Below, piece by piece: positions 52,037 through 60,628 of a stretch of DNA of 64,000 nt. A program made the position numbers and the translations under genes. Position 1 is the first letter of the stretch, and each line of letters opens with the position of its first letter. The DNA lies in the NCBI GenBank assembly GCA_035295125.1, contig DATGJP010000056.1, positions 1-64,000 of the forward strand, in the 5' to 3' direction. The stretch comes from JAICMB01 sp035295125 (GTDB taxonomy: Bacteria; Acidobacteriota; Terriglobia; Bryobacterales; Bryobacteraceae). The notes beneath the pieces are model-generated. The model was not told the DNA's origin and ran no database searches. It saw nothing but the letters and a program-made list of their open reading frames with translations.

Positions 52037-53413
52037 TCACTTCGACGGATGGGCGCTCGCGGCCTCGTCGAGTTCCTTCTCCGTCGGGAACCGGTCGAAG
52101 GTTCGATTAATCTTTAGGCCGCGGACCTTCTGGTCGAAGAAATCCAACATCGCGGTCCAATCTTCATCTGTAAAGGCGTGGCCGTGGTGCGCATAGTTCA
52201 CACCCAGGTTGTCTTTTGCACCCAAGAGAGCATACGCGGGCTGTGCGCCCAGCAGCGTTTGCCGCACCGCCTCGGGCAGAGAGATCGTATCCGTAATCCC
52301 TTCGAGGGCAATAAAGGGGCGGGGAGCAGCGAGCGCCAGGAACCAATGCTCGTCGAAAGGAAGCTTGTCACGATGCCCCCAAAACTCGTGAAGATGGGGC
52401 GAGAACCAATTCGGATACTTCTTTTCCATGACGTCCAGCGTTTCGCTCTTACGCGGTCCCGCAAAGCGGTAAGCTCCGACACCGCCTCCGCCCGTAACCA
52501 CCGGCGCGCCCATCAGGCGCTCATCGAAGGCCGCCGCAATCATGGATGACTTCCCATTGCGTGAGGCCCCGGTGATGATGAGTTTGGTTTTGTCGATGGC
52601 GGGATCGGTCACCAGGTAATCGGCGACTCGCGAGGCGCCCCATGCCCAGCCCGCCAGGACGCCCCAGTCGTAGCCGGGATAGGCGGGGAAGAATCGGCTG
52701 TTACGGAAAGCCCAACTGCCGTCGGCATTGCGCAACGTTGTGTCCTCGGCACAATCGTTCGGGTTGAACACCACCAAGGCGTAACCGCGACGGAACACAT
52801 CGCTATGCTGGCTTGCCAGGGATTCCGCGGTGGCGGCCGGAGCGGTGGGCCTGGAAGGAGGCTGCTCGAATCCAGTGGCGGGCCCTACTAACAGGAGAAC
52901 GTCTTCGCCCCGGCCCTGGTTTGGTCCAGGAGGTTGTCGCTCCAATGCTTCGGCGCCGGGCGGAGTGCCGGCTTGCAGGATGATCGCGGGGAATGGGCCG
53001 CCATGGAGCGGCGTGAAGATTCCAATATTCAGGCTGAGTTTCTCGCCGGGTCCGAAGGTCAGGTGGATGAGCCGGTATCGGACGCTGCCATCGAGCACAT
53101 TCTCAGTTTTTGTTTCATGCGCCCGCACATTTCCTGGAGGTGGAGGTATTTGTCCAATGGCGTAGTACTCCAGAATTCGTTTCATTTCTTCACGGCGCTT
53201 CATCCATTGGCGGCGCGACGTGACTTTCGTACCATCGTTCATCACCAGGACGTCCGGCAAGCCCGTGCGAACGGGTAGTTCGTTAGCCGCAGGCAGGGTG
53301 CCCATGGGCGTTTGTATCGGGGGTATGGGGATTTCGCGCGGGTCCGGCCCGCTTTCCTGCGCCTCCGTTACAGACCATAGGAAAACGGACAGGATCAACA
53401 GGATGATCGGCAT
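52037..53413 (-). CDS. secreted glucuronoyl-esterase-like protein (CE15 type)
   Basis: The 458-residue protein has a signal peptide (IILLILSVFLWSVTEAQ). The alpha/beta hydrolase core has GASRNGKSS near 280-288 with the nucleophile Ser, where classical CE15 enzymes read GCSRxGK; the Cys is Ala here, as in several bacterial members. The catalytic His lies in YAHHGHAFTDED near the end. CE15 enzymes cut esters between lignin and glucuronoxylan. Its pairing with a glucuronidase-type hydrolase supports action on glucuronic acid-decorated hemicellulose. Confidence 0.85.
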   Translation of the reverse strand: MPIILLILSVFLWSVTEAQESGPDPREIPIPPIQTPMGTLPAANELPVRTGLPDVLVMNDGTKVTSRRQWMKRREEMKRILEYYAIGQIPPPPGNVRAHETKTENVLDGSVRYRLIHLTFGPGEKLSLNIGIFTPLHGGPFPAIILQAGTPPGAEALERQPPGPNQGRGEDVLLLVGPATGFEQPPSRPTAPAATAESLASQHSDVFRRGYALVVFNPNDCAEDTTLRNADGSWAFRNSRFFPAYPGYDWGVLAGWAWGASRVADYLVTDPAIDKTKLIITGASRNGKSSMIAAAFDERLMGAPVVTGGGGVGAYRFAGPRKSETLDVMEKKYPNWFSPHLHEFWGHRDKLPFDEHWFLALAAPRPFIALEGITDTISLPEAVRQTLLGAQPAYALLGAKDNLGVNYAHHGHAFTDEDWTAMLDFFDQKVRGLKINRTFDRFPTEKELDEAASAHPSK

Positions 53414-53505
53414 GGCGGCGGACTCGTCTCTAAGTTAGAGTACCGCCGCCTTTGAGATGGAGGCGGATTGACAACCCGCCGCAGGCTGCCAGCCTGCATT
53501 ACAGT

Positions 53506-55137
53506 TTAGGCCACCGGCGCTTCGTCTTCTTCTTCGATATGTACGCGCACTGTGCGGCCGTTCAGGAAAGCCGTGTCGAGCGGGTAAACGTCAGGGTCAA
53601 GAATGACTGAGTAGAGATGCCACACGACAATGGCCAGCGTTGCCAGGATTGCTTCATACCAATGGACCACCGTCGAGATGTCGAGCACGCTCTTCGGCAG
53701 CCAGTGCAATGCGAGGGTGTTGGCCCACAGCAGGCCGCCGGTCAGAACCATGACAATCGAGCCCCAGACCACCGCCCAATATTCGGCTTTTTCGATGTAG
53801 CTGTGCGGTGAGATGATCGGTTTGCGGTCCGAGAGGCCGAGGTTGTACATGGTCATGCGGATGGCTTCGGGAACGTCGCGCCACCTCGGGATCAGCACTT
53901 TCCAGTGCTTGCGAAGCTGGGGATTCAGGATCAGTGATCCGAAATGCATGACCGCGACGATCATGAACAGAATTGCAGCCCCGCGATGAACCCAGCGGCG
54001 CATTTCCGGCCATACGAGGAGCGGCTGCGCCCACCAGTGGTCTGGGAATTTCAGAGCGAAACCGGTCCAGCCGAGGACGATGAAGGAGATGAGCATCAGG
54101 CCGTGGCTAAGACGCTCGAAGGGGTACATCCGGATTGTGCCGGGGCGTTGCGGTGGCGAGCCATCTCGACCGAAGCGGCGGGCCAACAGCTTGCGGAACC
54201 AGTCACCGAGGTTGTGCAGAATCATGAACCCGATGGTGCCGGGGATGACGAGAAGGTAGAACATGCGTACAAACGCGATGGCATAGGGTTCGTGATCGCC
54301 TTGGGCCTCGTGGACGCGTCCGAGCGCGAAGCGGGTGCCGGCTCCGGCGTGGCAGTGTCCGCAAGTGGCCGGCAGATTCTTAGCGTTCGTCATTGCCTTG
54401 GGATCCGAGGATGGCAGGATGTTGTGCACGCCGTGACAGCTCGCGCAATTAGCGACGCTCTGCTGGCCTTCCTTCAAAGCCAGGCCATGGAACGAGGCAT
54501 CGAAGGTCGTCAAACGGTCGGCGGGAAGGCCGAGCCGGCGCGCCAGGCGGACATCGCCATGGCACTGTCCGCAGGTATCTCGAATGTGATTCGGATTGAC
54601 CGTGGACGCGGCGTTGCCGGGTTTAAGGATCTGATGCTCGCCGTGACAATCGGTACAAACGGGCGCGTTGAGAACGCCTCTCGCAAGCGCCTTGCCATGG
54701 ACGCTGCTTTTAAATTGGTCGGCAACGTCGGAGTGGCACATTCCACAGGTATCGGGCACGGCTTTGCGGAATTCCGCCGAGCGGGGGCGCGCTGCTTCAT
54801 GCGCCGCGCCGTGGCATGTGCCGCATTCGGGAGCAGCTTGATTTCCGTGGCTGACGGCTTGTCCGTGGACTCCGGCAGCATAATCGCGGCCGATGGTCGC
54901 ATGACAGCCGGCGCAGGCGGGTTTGGGAACACCCTGCGGATGCGGATAATCATCGTGCTTTACGTGGCATTGCGCGCAGGAGACGGAAGCGTGCGCCGAC
55001 GTCGATACCTTTTTTCCCTGGTCTTCATGGCAGGATAAACAGATGTCGTTGGATGCGGCGGTCTGCGCAACCGCAGCCGCCGCCGGGAGGATCAGGGCAA
55101 AGATATATCGGAAATATAGCTTTGCTGGGTGTTTCAT
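53506..55137 (-). CDS. nine-haem cytochrome c with C-terminal membrane cytochrome b
   Basis: From MKHPAKLYFRYIFALILPAA (a signal peptide) the protein is 542 residues. Nine CxxCH motifs lie in about residues 30-275 (CLSCH, CAQCH, CAGCH, CGTCH, CGMCH, CTDCH, CGQCH, CASCH, CGHCH). From about 285 a four- or five-span membrane part follows (FYLLVIPGTIGFMILHNLGD, LMLISFIVLGWTGFAL, AILFMIVAVMHFGSLIL, ILATLAIVVWHLYSVIL) with His positions like formate dehydrogenase gamma/cytochrome b561 types. It would pass electrons between the quinone pool and periplasmic haems. The start overlaps the previous gene by 4 bp. Confidence 0.9.
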   Translation of the reverse strand: MKHPAKLYFRYIFALILPAAAAVAQTAASNDICLSCHEDQGKKVSTSAHASVSCAQCHVKHDDYPHPQGVPKPACAGCHATIGRDYAAGVHGQAVSHGNQAAPECGTCHGAAHEAARPRSAEFRKAVPDTCGMCHSDVADQFKSSVHGKALARGVLNAPVCTDCHGEHQILKPGNAASTVNPNHIRDTCGQCHGDVRLARRLGLPADRLTTFDASFHGLALKEGQQSVANCASCHGVHNILPSSDPKAMTNAKNLPATCGHCHAGAGTRFALGRVHEAQGDHEPYAIAFVRMFYLLVIPGTIGFMILHNLGDWFRKLLARRFGRDGSPPQRPGTIRMYPFERLSHGLMLISFIVLGWTGFALKFPDHWWAQPLLVWPEMRRWVHRGAAILFMIVAVMHFGSLILNPQLRKHWKVLIPRWRDVPEAIRMTMYNLGLSDRKPIISPHSYIEKAEYWAVVWGSIVMVLTGGLLWANTLALHWLPKSVLDISTVVHWYEAILATLAIVVWHLYSVILDPDVYPLDTAFLNGRTVRVHIEEEDEAPVA

Positions 55138-56606
55138 TTTGTTGGGGAAGTGGCTTTCCCGCCGCCCGGGCTGGGCTCCGGTGCGGTGGGGTAGCCCAGA
55201 TCGTTCAGAATCTTGGGAGCTGCCTCTTCCATGGCGAGCAGGCCATGGCAGGCGTTGCAATCCTGCGTAATTTTGATGCCGCCGGTGGCGCTGTGGGCGT
55301 CGTCATGACAGCGGAAGCAGCCGGGGAAATCAGTATGACCGAGGTCGTTGGGATAGCTGCCCCAGGTCACTTTCATGGCTGGAAACACGTTGCGGTTGAA
55401 GATGGCGAGGAGCGCTTTCGCGGAGCTTTGCACCTCCGCCTGGCGCTGCGCATAGACGGCGGGATATGTGTCTTTGTAGAAGGCTTCAAAGGCGGCCGGG
55501 ATCTTGGCGGCTGCTTCGTCGGCGGATGCGTAGGTTCCCTTCAGAATCGCGACGCTCTGCTTTTTAGCAAATGGCAGCGTGGGTGAAATCGCTCCGGTGT
55601 TGAGTGAGCCATCGACGGCGCGCTCGGGCAACTGGAAGGTGTGAGACGGGCGATTGTGGCAATCCATGCAGTCCATCACGCGGGTGCTGAGCGAGCTTAG
55701 CTTTTCGGGCTTGAAACCGTCGGCCATGTAAGTGACCGGTTCCGCCGACCCCTTTTGATAACTGACCCAGGGTATGTTCTGGCGTGATTCGTCCGAAGCG
55801 TAGCGGATGGTGATGCCAGGACCGACGTGCATGCCGTGAATGCCGCGGCCGTTGCCGCCGCCGATGTGCATCAGGAGCACGGTCTTCGATGGCGTGTTGG
55901 TTTGGTCGTCATTGAACTTGTTCATGACCTGCAAACGATCGCCGGTGAACTTGGCGGGCCAATGGCACGCTTCGCAGGTTTCGCGAGCGGGTCGTAAATT
56001 GCGGACAGGCGTCGGAATCGGCGTCGAATAGGTGTGGAACGTTACGGCAAAAACCTGCCGTACACCCGACAGCTTGCTCTTCACGAACCAGGACGCGCCC
56101 GGACCGATGTGGCAGCCGACGCATTCCACTCGCGAATGCGGAGAATTCTGGTAGGCGCTGTACTCCGGCTGCATCACGGTGTGGCAGGTCAAGCCGCAGA
56201 ACGTGACGGAATCCATATAGTTGATCGCACTGTAAGTGAACTGGCTCGCGATAATCACGTTGGCAGCGCTGGTAACCAGAAAGAACGCGGCCAGGTGGCG
56301 GACTTCCTTACGGCGGAAATCGATCGTCAACGGTGTTTCCAGCGGCCCCGCGCGGCGCAGTTTTCTGCGGCGGATCAGGATGCCAACGGGAATCAGAACG
56401 AGGCTGGCAAAGAAAGCCCCAGGCAGCATCAGGTAAATCAGGATGCCGAGATAGGGATTTTGCATGCCGGCCCCGAATAAAGTATGCGGCAGCATGAGCA
56501 GCCAGAGCAGCCCAGACGTAGTGACTAGCACCACGCCCGCAAGGCTGAGCCAGTTATCGGAAAGGTAAACGAGAGGTACCAGGGACTGTCGGATTCGGTT
56601 TGTCAT
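55134..56606 (-). CDS. NapC/NirT-like membrane multihaem cytochrome c
   Basis: Starting MTNRIRQSLVPLVYLSDNW the protein is 490 residues. Three hydrophobic segments lie in the first 135 residues. Haem motifs are CGLTCH (a CxxxCH spacing), CVGCH, CEACH, CMDCH, CFRCH and CNACH, six in all. The MDSVTFCGLTCHTVMQPEY region is typical of NapC/NirT quinol-oxidising cytochromes. It overlaps both neighbours by 4 bp and would link the quinone pool to the other two cytochromes. Confidence 0.9.
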   Translation of the reverse strand: MTNRIRQSLVPLVYLSDNWLSLAGVVLVTTSGLLWLLMLPHTLFGAGMQNPYLGILIYLMLPGAFFASLVLIPVGILIRRRKLRRAGPLETPLTIDFRRKEVRHLAAFFLVTSAANVIIASQFTYSAINYMDSVTFCGLTCHTVMQPEYSAYQNSPHSRVECVGCHIGPGASWFVKSKLSGVRQVFAVTFHTYSTPIPTPVRNLRPARETCEACHWPAKFTGDRLQVMNKFNDDQTNTPSKTVLLMHIGGGNGRGIHGMHVGPGITIRYASDESRQNIPWVSYQKGSAEPVTYMADGFKPEKLSSLSTRVMDCMDCHNRPSHTFQLPERAVDGSLNTGAISPTLPFAKKQSVAILKGTYASADEAAAKIPAAFEAFYKDTYPAVYAQRQAEVQSSAKALLAIFNRNVFPAMKVTWGSYPNDLGHTDFPGCFRCHDDAHSATGGIKITQDCNACHGLLAMEEAAPKILNDLGYPTAPEPSPGGGKATSPTK

Positions 56607-59407
56607 TGGTATGAGAAGATCATTGCGTAAAGGATCAGGGCAATCAATGCCAGGCCGATCCCCAAAGCTGTAAACCCGATGCGCCGCCACATTTTTTCAG
56701 CGAGCGGTATAGGAGCGTTCATCAGGTTCTTTTCGAGTTCGCCGCGCTCGAGCATTTCGGCGTATTCACGTGGGCGGTCGCGTTTGAATTCTTCGAGCGG
56801 CATTCCACCCGTGAAGATCACGGTGTCGATCGGAAATTTCTCCGGCCGGAAGTGCGTGTTGAAGAAGTGAACGCTAAAGATAAAGCAGACGGCGAGGAGG
56901 GCTTCGTCGCTGTGAATCGTGGTGGCGACGTTCACGGCCCAGCCGGGCATCACGCGGGTGAAGATGGTCGGGAACCATAGGATGAGGCCTGTCATTCCAA
57001 TAACGGCAACGCCCCAGAACACCGCGAAGTAGTCGAATTTTTCCCAGTACGTCCAGCGGCCATAGTCGGGGCGCTCGCCTTTGCCGATAAACCACTTCAT
57101 GGAGGCGACGAACTCCTTCCAGTCGCGGCCGTTCAGCATCATGCTTTGCGGGCCGAAGATGAAGTGACGCCAGGATCGGCCGGACTGCCGCTTTTTGCGG
57201 AGCAGATCCCAGATGTGGAAGCCGAAATACGTAAACGTTGCGACGGCGCAGAAGCGGTGAATCAGGCCGGCAGCTTCGAACCCTCCCAGGAGCCGCGCCA
57301 GCACTTTTGCCCAGGGCGCATAGGAGAATTTCAAAATCATTCCGGTTAGTGCCAGGCCGAGGAAGCTGCTGATCACGGTGAGGTGCAGGTTGCGGTGGAA
57401 GGTCTGGAAGCGCCGCACATACATTTCTTTTTCGGCGTGCCCATTCTTTTTAAATCCGAGCGAGCGATGCAGCCACAGCGCGGTGTGAGCGCCGGATACG
57501 GTGAGCGTACCGATCAGCAGCGTCGTCATGCCCCAGAACGTGTAGAAGAGGAACGGATAACGTTTGGGGTCGTGATGCGTCGCGTGCGTCAGGTAGCCCG
57601 CGAATTGGCGGTGGGAGCCGGTATGGCACTTCGAGCAGGTCGCGACGATATTCGCGCGGCTGAGGTGCGAGCGCTGATCCGTCACCGGCAGGATGTCGTG
57701 GGACCCATGGCAGTCGTAGCACTTAGCGGTGTTCGTATAACCGAGCTTCGAAACCTTGCCGTGGAACGTTTCGAAGTAGCTTTCGGTGATTTCCTTGTGG
57801 CAGCGTCCGCACTGGTCCATGATGTGGAGGCGGAAGTCGGCGCGGTCAGTTCGTTCGATGCCGTGGGCGGTGTGGCATTCGCTGCACACGGGTAGTTTTT
57901 TATCCGTGTGCGTGACCTGCGGCGAATGGACGCTGGCTTCGAACAGGTCGAAAATGCCACGATGGCACTTTGCGCAGGTCTTGGCTACGTTGGCGCGATT
58001 GACGCTGGACTGCGGATCGTTGGCCGGCAGCTCGCCATGGGCGGTGTGGCAGTCGGCGCAGTTGGCCGTGACCGTGAGACCGCTCTCGAGCAGGCCCTTG
58101 CCATGGACGCTGTCGCGATAGCTTTCCACGATGTGCTCTTCCGTTCCCCGGTAGCGAAGCGCTGCTTTCTGGCCGGAGCGGTGGCAACTCGCGCAGAGAT
58201 TGGGCACGTTTCGCGAAAACGTAGCCGAGTTGGGATCGTTGCGGCTGAGGACTTTGTGCGGCGTGTGGCAGTCGTTGCATGCCGGCGCATCGGGGCTGCC
58301 TTGCGCGAACAGCTTGCCGTGAGTGCTGCCCTTGTATTGCGCGACCTGGTCCGCGTGGCAAATGGAACAGTCGACTTTTTCCGTGATGGTGCGGCACGGG
58401 CGCGTATCGGAGGGCGTACCCCCCGTATGGCATTGCACGCACGCCTTCTGTGAATGCCGTGAGTGCTCCAGGTCGTCCTGCTTGACGAACAGCGAAACCG
58501 TCTTGCCGCCGCGGACCATCTTGAGGTCCGGGTTGCTGTGGCAGCTCATACAGTCGCGGTCAGCCATGCCTTGGGGGTAGAACACGCGGCGAACCTGGTG
58601 CGGCGAGTGGCAATCCACGCACGCCGGAATCTTGTTTGCTTCCTTCTCCCACAACTCGCCTCGAATCACTTTGCGGTGAACTGTCTCGATCTGTGCGTGG
58701 CACTTGGTGCAGGTTTTCGCGATGTTCTGCTTAGCGATAGAGGAGCGCGGGTCAGTGTGCGGCAGAACCGAGTGCGCGGTGTGGCAACTCGAACAGACGG
58801 CGGTCACGGTGAGGCCGCGTTTGAAGAGGCCCTCGCCGTGGATGCTGTCCATGTAGTTCGACAGAATGTTGCTTTCCGGAATGTTGCGCGTCAATTGAAC
58901 CGGCGTGCCTTCCTTATGGCAGCTTCCGCAAAGCTTGGGAATCTGCATGGTGGATGTCGGGGAGCCTTGTACCGACGGGCGCATAATGTTGTGTGTGCCG
59001 TGGCAGCTCTTACAACTCGGGGCGAGCGGATCGCCGCGTTTTACAGCGCGTCCGTGCAGGCTTTCGGCAAACTGCTGCGATTCATCGGCGTGGCAGCTTC
59101 CGCAATCGACGGGGGCGAGCTTTTCGGCATGCGGGAGCTTCTTCGGATCGACGTCGGCGTGACAGTTAGCGCATTCGAGGGAAGCGTGAGGTGAAGATCG
59201 GAGGGCCGCGGCGTCGAAGGCTGGGGGCATTCCCGCTTCTCGCTTGCCGGTACGCTTGCCCGTATCGTGGCAATTGACGCACTCCGTAGAGCCTGGGAGC
59301 TCTTTAGGAGTGCTTTTGGTGTTTTGCCCCAGCGCGATCGCCGTTGGAGCGAGCATCAGCGCAAGAAGGCGCAGCCACCGACGCTTCGACGTGAGAATTT
59401 CACGCAT
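56603..59407 (-). CDS. nineteen-haem cytochrome c with C-terminal membrane cytochrome b
   Basis: Starting at MREILTSKRRWLRLLALMLA (signal peptide) the protein is 934 residues. I count nineteen CxxCH motifs between about residues 40 and 605, among them CVNCH, CANCH, CSSCH, CMSCH, CSICH, CADCH, CYDCH and CSKCH, often in pairs followed by xxH. From about 615 there are five to six spans (FLFYTFWGMTTLLIGTLTV, LHLTVISSFLGLALTGMIL, FDYFAVFWGVAVIGMTGLIL, EALLAVCFIFSVHFF, IGFTALGIGLALIALILYAM). The layout repeats that of the nine-haem protein, so the two are likely paralogues. It is the first gene of the operon. Confidence 0.9.
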   Translation of the reverse strand: MREILTSKRRWLRLLALMLAPTAIALGQNTKSTPKELPGSTECVNCHDTGKRTGKREAGMPPAFDAAALRSSPHASLECANCHADVDPKKLPHAEKLAPVDCGSCHADESQQFAESLHGRAVKRGDPLAPSCKSCHGTHNIMRPSVQGSPTSTMQIPKLCGSCHKEGTPVQLTRNIPESNILSNYMDSIHGEGLFKRGLTVTAVCSSCHTAHSVLPHTDPRSSIAKQNIAKTCTKCHAQIETVHRKVIRGELWEKEANKIPACVDCHSPHQVRRVFYPQGMADRDCMSCHSNPDLKMVRGGKTVSLFVKQDDLEHSRHSQKACVQCHTGGTPSDTRPCRTITEKVDCSICHADQVAQYKGSTHGKLFAQGSPDAPACNDCHTPHKVLSRNDPNSATFSRNVPNLCASCHRSGQKAALRYRGTEEHIVESYRDSVHGKGLLESGLTVTANCADCHTAHGELPANDPQSSVNRANVAKTCAKCHRGIFDLFEASVHSPQVTHTDKKLPVCSECHTAHGIERTDRADFRLHIMDQCGRCHKEITESYFETFHGKVSKLGYTNTAKCYDCHGSHDILPVTDQRSHLSRANIVATCSKCHTGSHRQFAGYLTHATHHDPKRYPFLFYTFWGMTTLLIGTLTVSGAHTALWLHRSLGFKKNGHAEKEMYVRRFQTFHRNLHLTVISSFLGLALTGMILKFSYAPWAKVLARLLGGFEAAGLIHRFCAVATFTYFGFHIWDLLRKKRQSGRSWRHFIFGPQSMMLNGRDWKEFVASMKWFIGKGERPDYGRWTYWEKFDYFAVFWGVAVIGMTGLILWFPTIFTRVMPGWAVNVATTIHSDEALLAVCFIFSVHFFNTHFRPEKFPIDTVIFTGGMPLEEFKRDRPREYAEMLERGELEKNLMNAPIPLAEKMWRRIGFTALGIGLALIALILYAMIFSYQ

Positions 59408-59611
59408 CTCCAAAAACACGGATCGCAAGCCACGGGCCAGCGGGAATGTGGCATTTTTCAGCAGTTTACGAGCGGAACAAAGCGCTGTGGGGCGGTCTGA
59501 TTGGGGGATTTCACCCGAAAAAGCGCTCAAGTTTCACATTTGCCAGCGGTTAACAGGTGGCAGGCGGATTGCACGCTCCAGGTTTGAAGACAGGCTTTGA
59601 AAAGGAGCTGG

Positions 59612-60451
59612 ATGATGTTTCCACCCCGCAAGATCCTATTCCCGGTCGACTTTTCGACGCGGTGCACCACCGCGGCGAGAATGGTGGAAACCTTCGCCGA
59701 CCATTTTGACGCTCGAGCGACCCTGCTCCATGTCGTCGAGCCGATTATGTACACCGATCTGCCAATCGATGCGACGAGCATCGCGGAAGAGCAGCTGGGT
59801 AACTATCTGCCGGACTCGTTCAAAGATTCGCGGTCCGAACGTGTGCTGCTCCATGGAGACGCGGCGCATCGGATTGTGGACTTTGCGCACGAGGGGCGTT
59901 ACGACCTGATCATGCTGCCGACACACGGTTATGGACGTTTCCGGCGCTTCATTCTCGGGTCGGTGGTTGCGAAAGTTCTGCATGACGCGAAATGCCCGGT
60001 TTGGACGGGTGTTCACATGGAGCAAGTGCCCAAAGTTGAGGAGATCGCTTTCAAGAATGTCGTCTGCGCGATCGACCTGGGAAAACAAAGCTGCCACACA
60101 TTGCGTTGGGCGGGTCTGTTCGCGAATGAGTTCGGTGCGCGTCTCACGATTGTGCACGCGGTTCCAACGGCGAAGGATCATCCTAACGTCTATTGCGATC
60201 AGGATTGGAAATTTGAGCTCGTCCGCACGGCGAAGGACAAAATTCTGGGACTGCAGCGGAGTCTTGGCCTGGAGGCTTCTATCGCCGTGATTCCGGATGA
60301 AGTTCCCTTCGCAGTCAGCACGACAGCATTGCATAATAATGCGGACTTGCTGGTCATCGGACGCAGCATCGAGGATGGAGTGCTCGGGCGGTTGCGGACA
60401 AATGCCTATTCGATCATTCGGCAGTCGCCGTGTCCGGTGGTGAGCGTTTAA
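59612..60451 (+). CDS. tandem universal stress protein
   Basis: From the ATG after AAAAGGAGCTGG the protein is 279 residues with two UspA domains. The first begins RKILFPVDFSTRC and ends near GSVVAKVLHDAKCPVW, with the GSxxxxxxxxxxCPV pattern. The second begins KNVVCAIDLGKQS and ends GRLRTNAYSIIRQSPCPVVS. Such proteins bind nucleotides and are induced by energy or oxygen stress. It is divergent from the cytochrome operon; the 204-bp space between holds both promoters, consistent with shared redox control. Confidence 0.92.
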   Translation: MMFPPRKILFPVDFSTRCTTAARMVETFADHFDARATLLHVVEPIMYTDLPIDATSIAEEQLGNYLPDSFKDSRSERVLLHGDAAHRIVDFAHEGRYDLIMLPTHGYGRFRRFILGSVVAKVLHDAKCPVWTGVHMEQVPKVEEIAFKNVVCAIDLGKQSCHTLRWAGLFANEFGARLTIVHAVPTAKDHPNVYCDQDWKFELVRTAKDKILGLQRSLGLEASIAVIPDEVPFAVSTTALHNNADLLVIGRSIEDGVLGRLRTNAYSIIRQSPCPVVSV

Positions 60452-60455
60452 CAAA

Positions 60456-60578
60456 TCGCAGGCGAAACCGCCACATGCCACATTGTTTTTCAAGTCCGAG
60501 GGTGTCGCATCGAAAACTCCAGGTGCCCTTGGAGCTCACCGGAAACGCACAGGCGAAACCGCCTGCGCCACCTTGGTT
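60456..60578 (-). repeat. dispersed palindromic repeat, copy D (double)
   Basis: Two inverted cores, GCAGGCGAAACCGCCACATG (60459-60478) and ACAGGCGAAACCGCCTGCGC (60549-60568), with flanks that are the reverse complement of copies A and C (CACCTTGG after, CACCGG before). It lies between the stress protein and the synthetase gene. Confidence 0.65.
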
Positions 60579-60628
60579 TTCTTCATTTTCATGGACCAGC
60601 GGTCCATCAAGAACAAGTTTAAAAAGCA

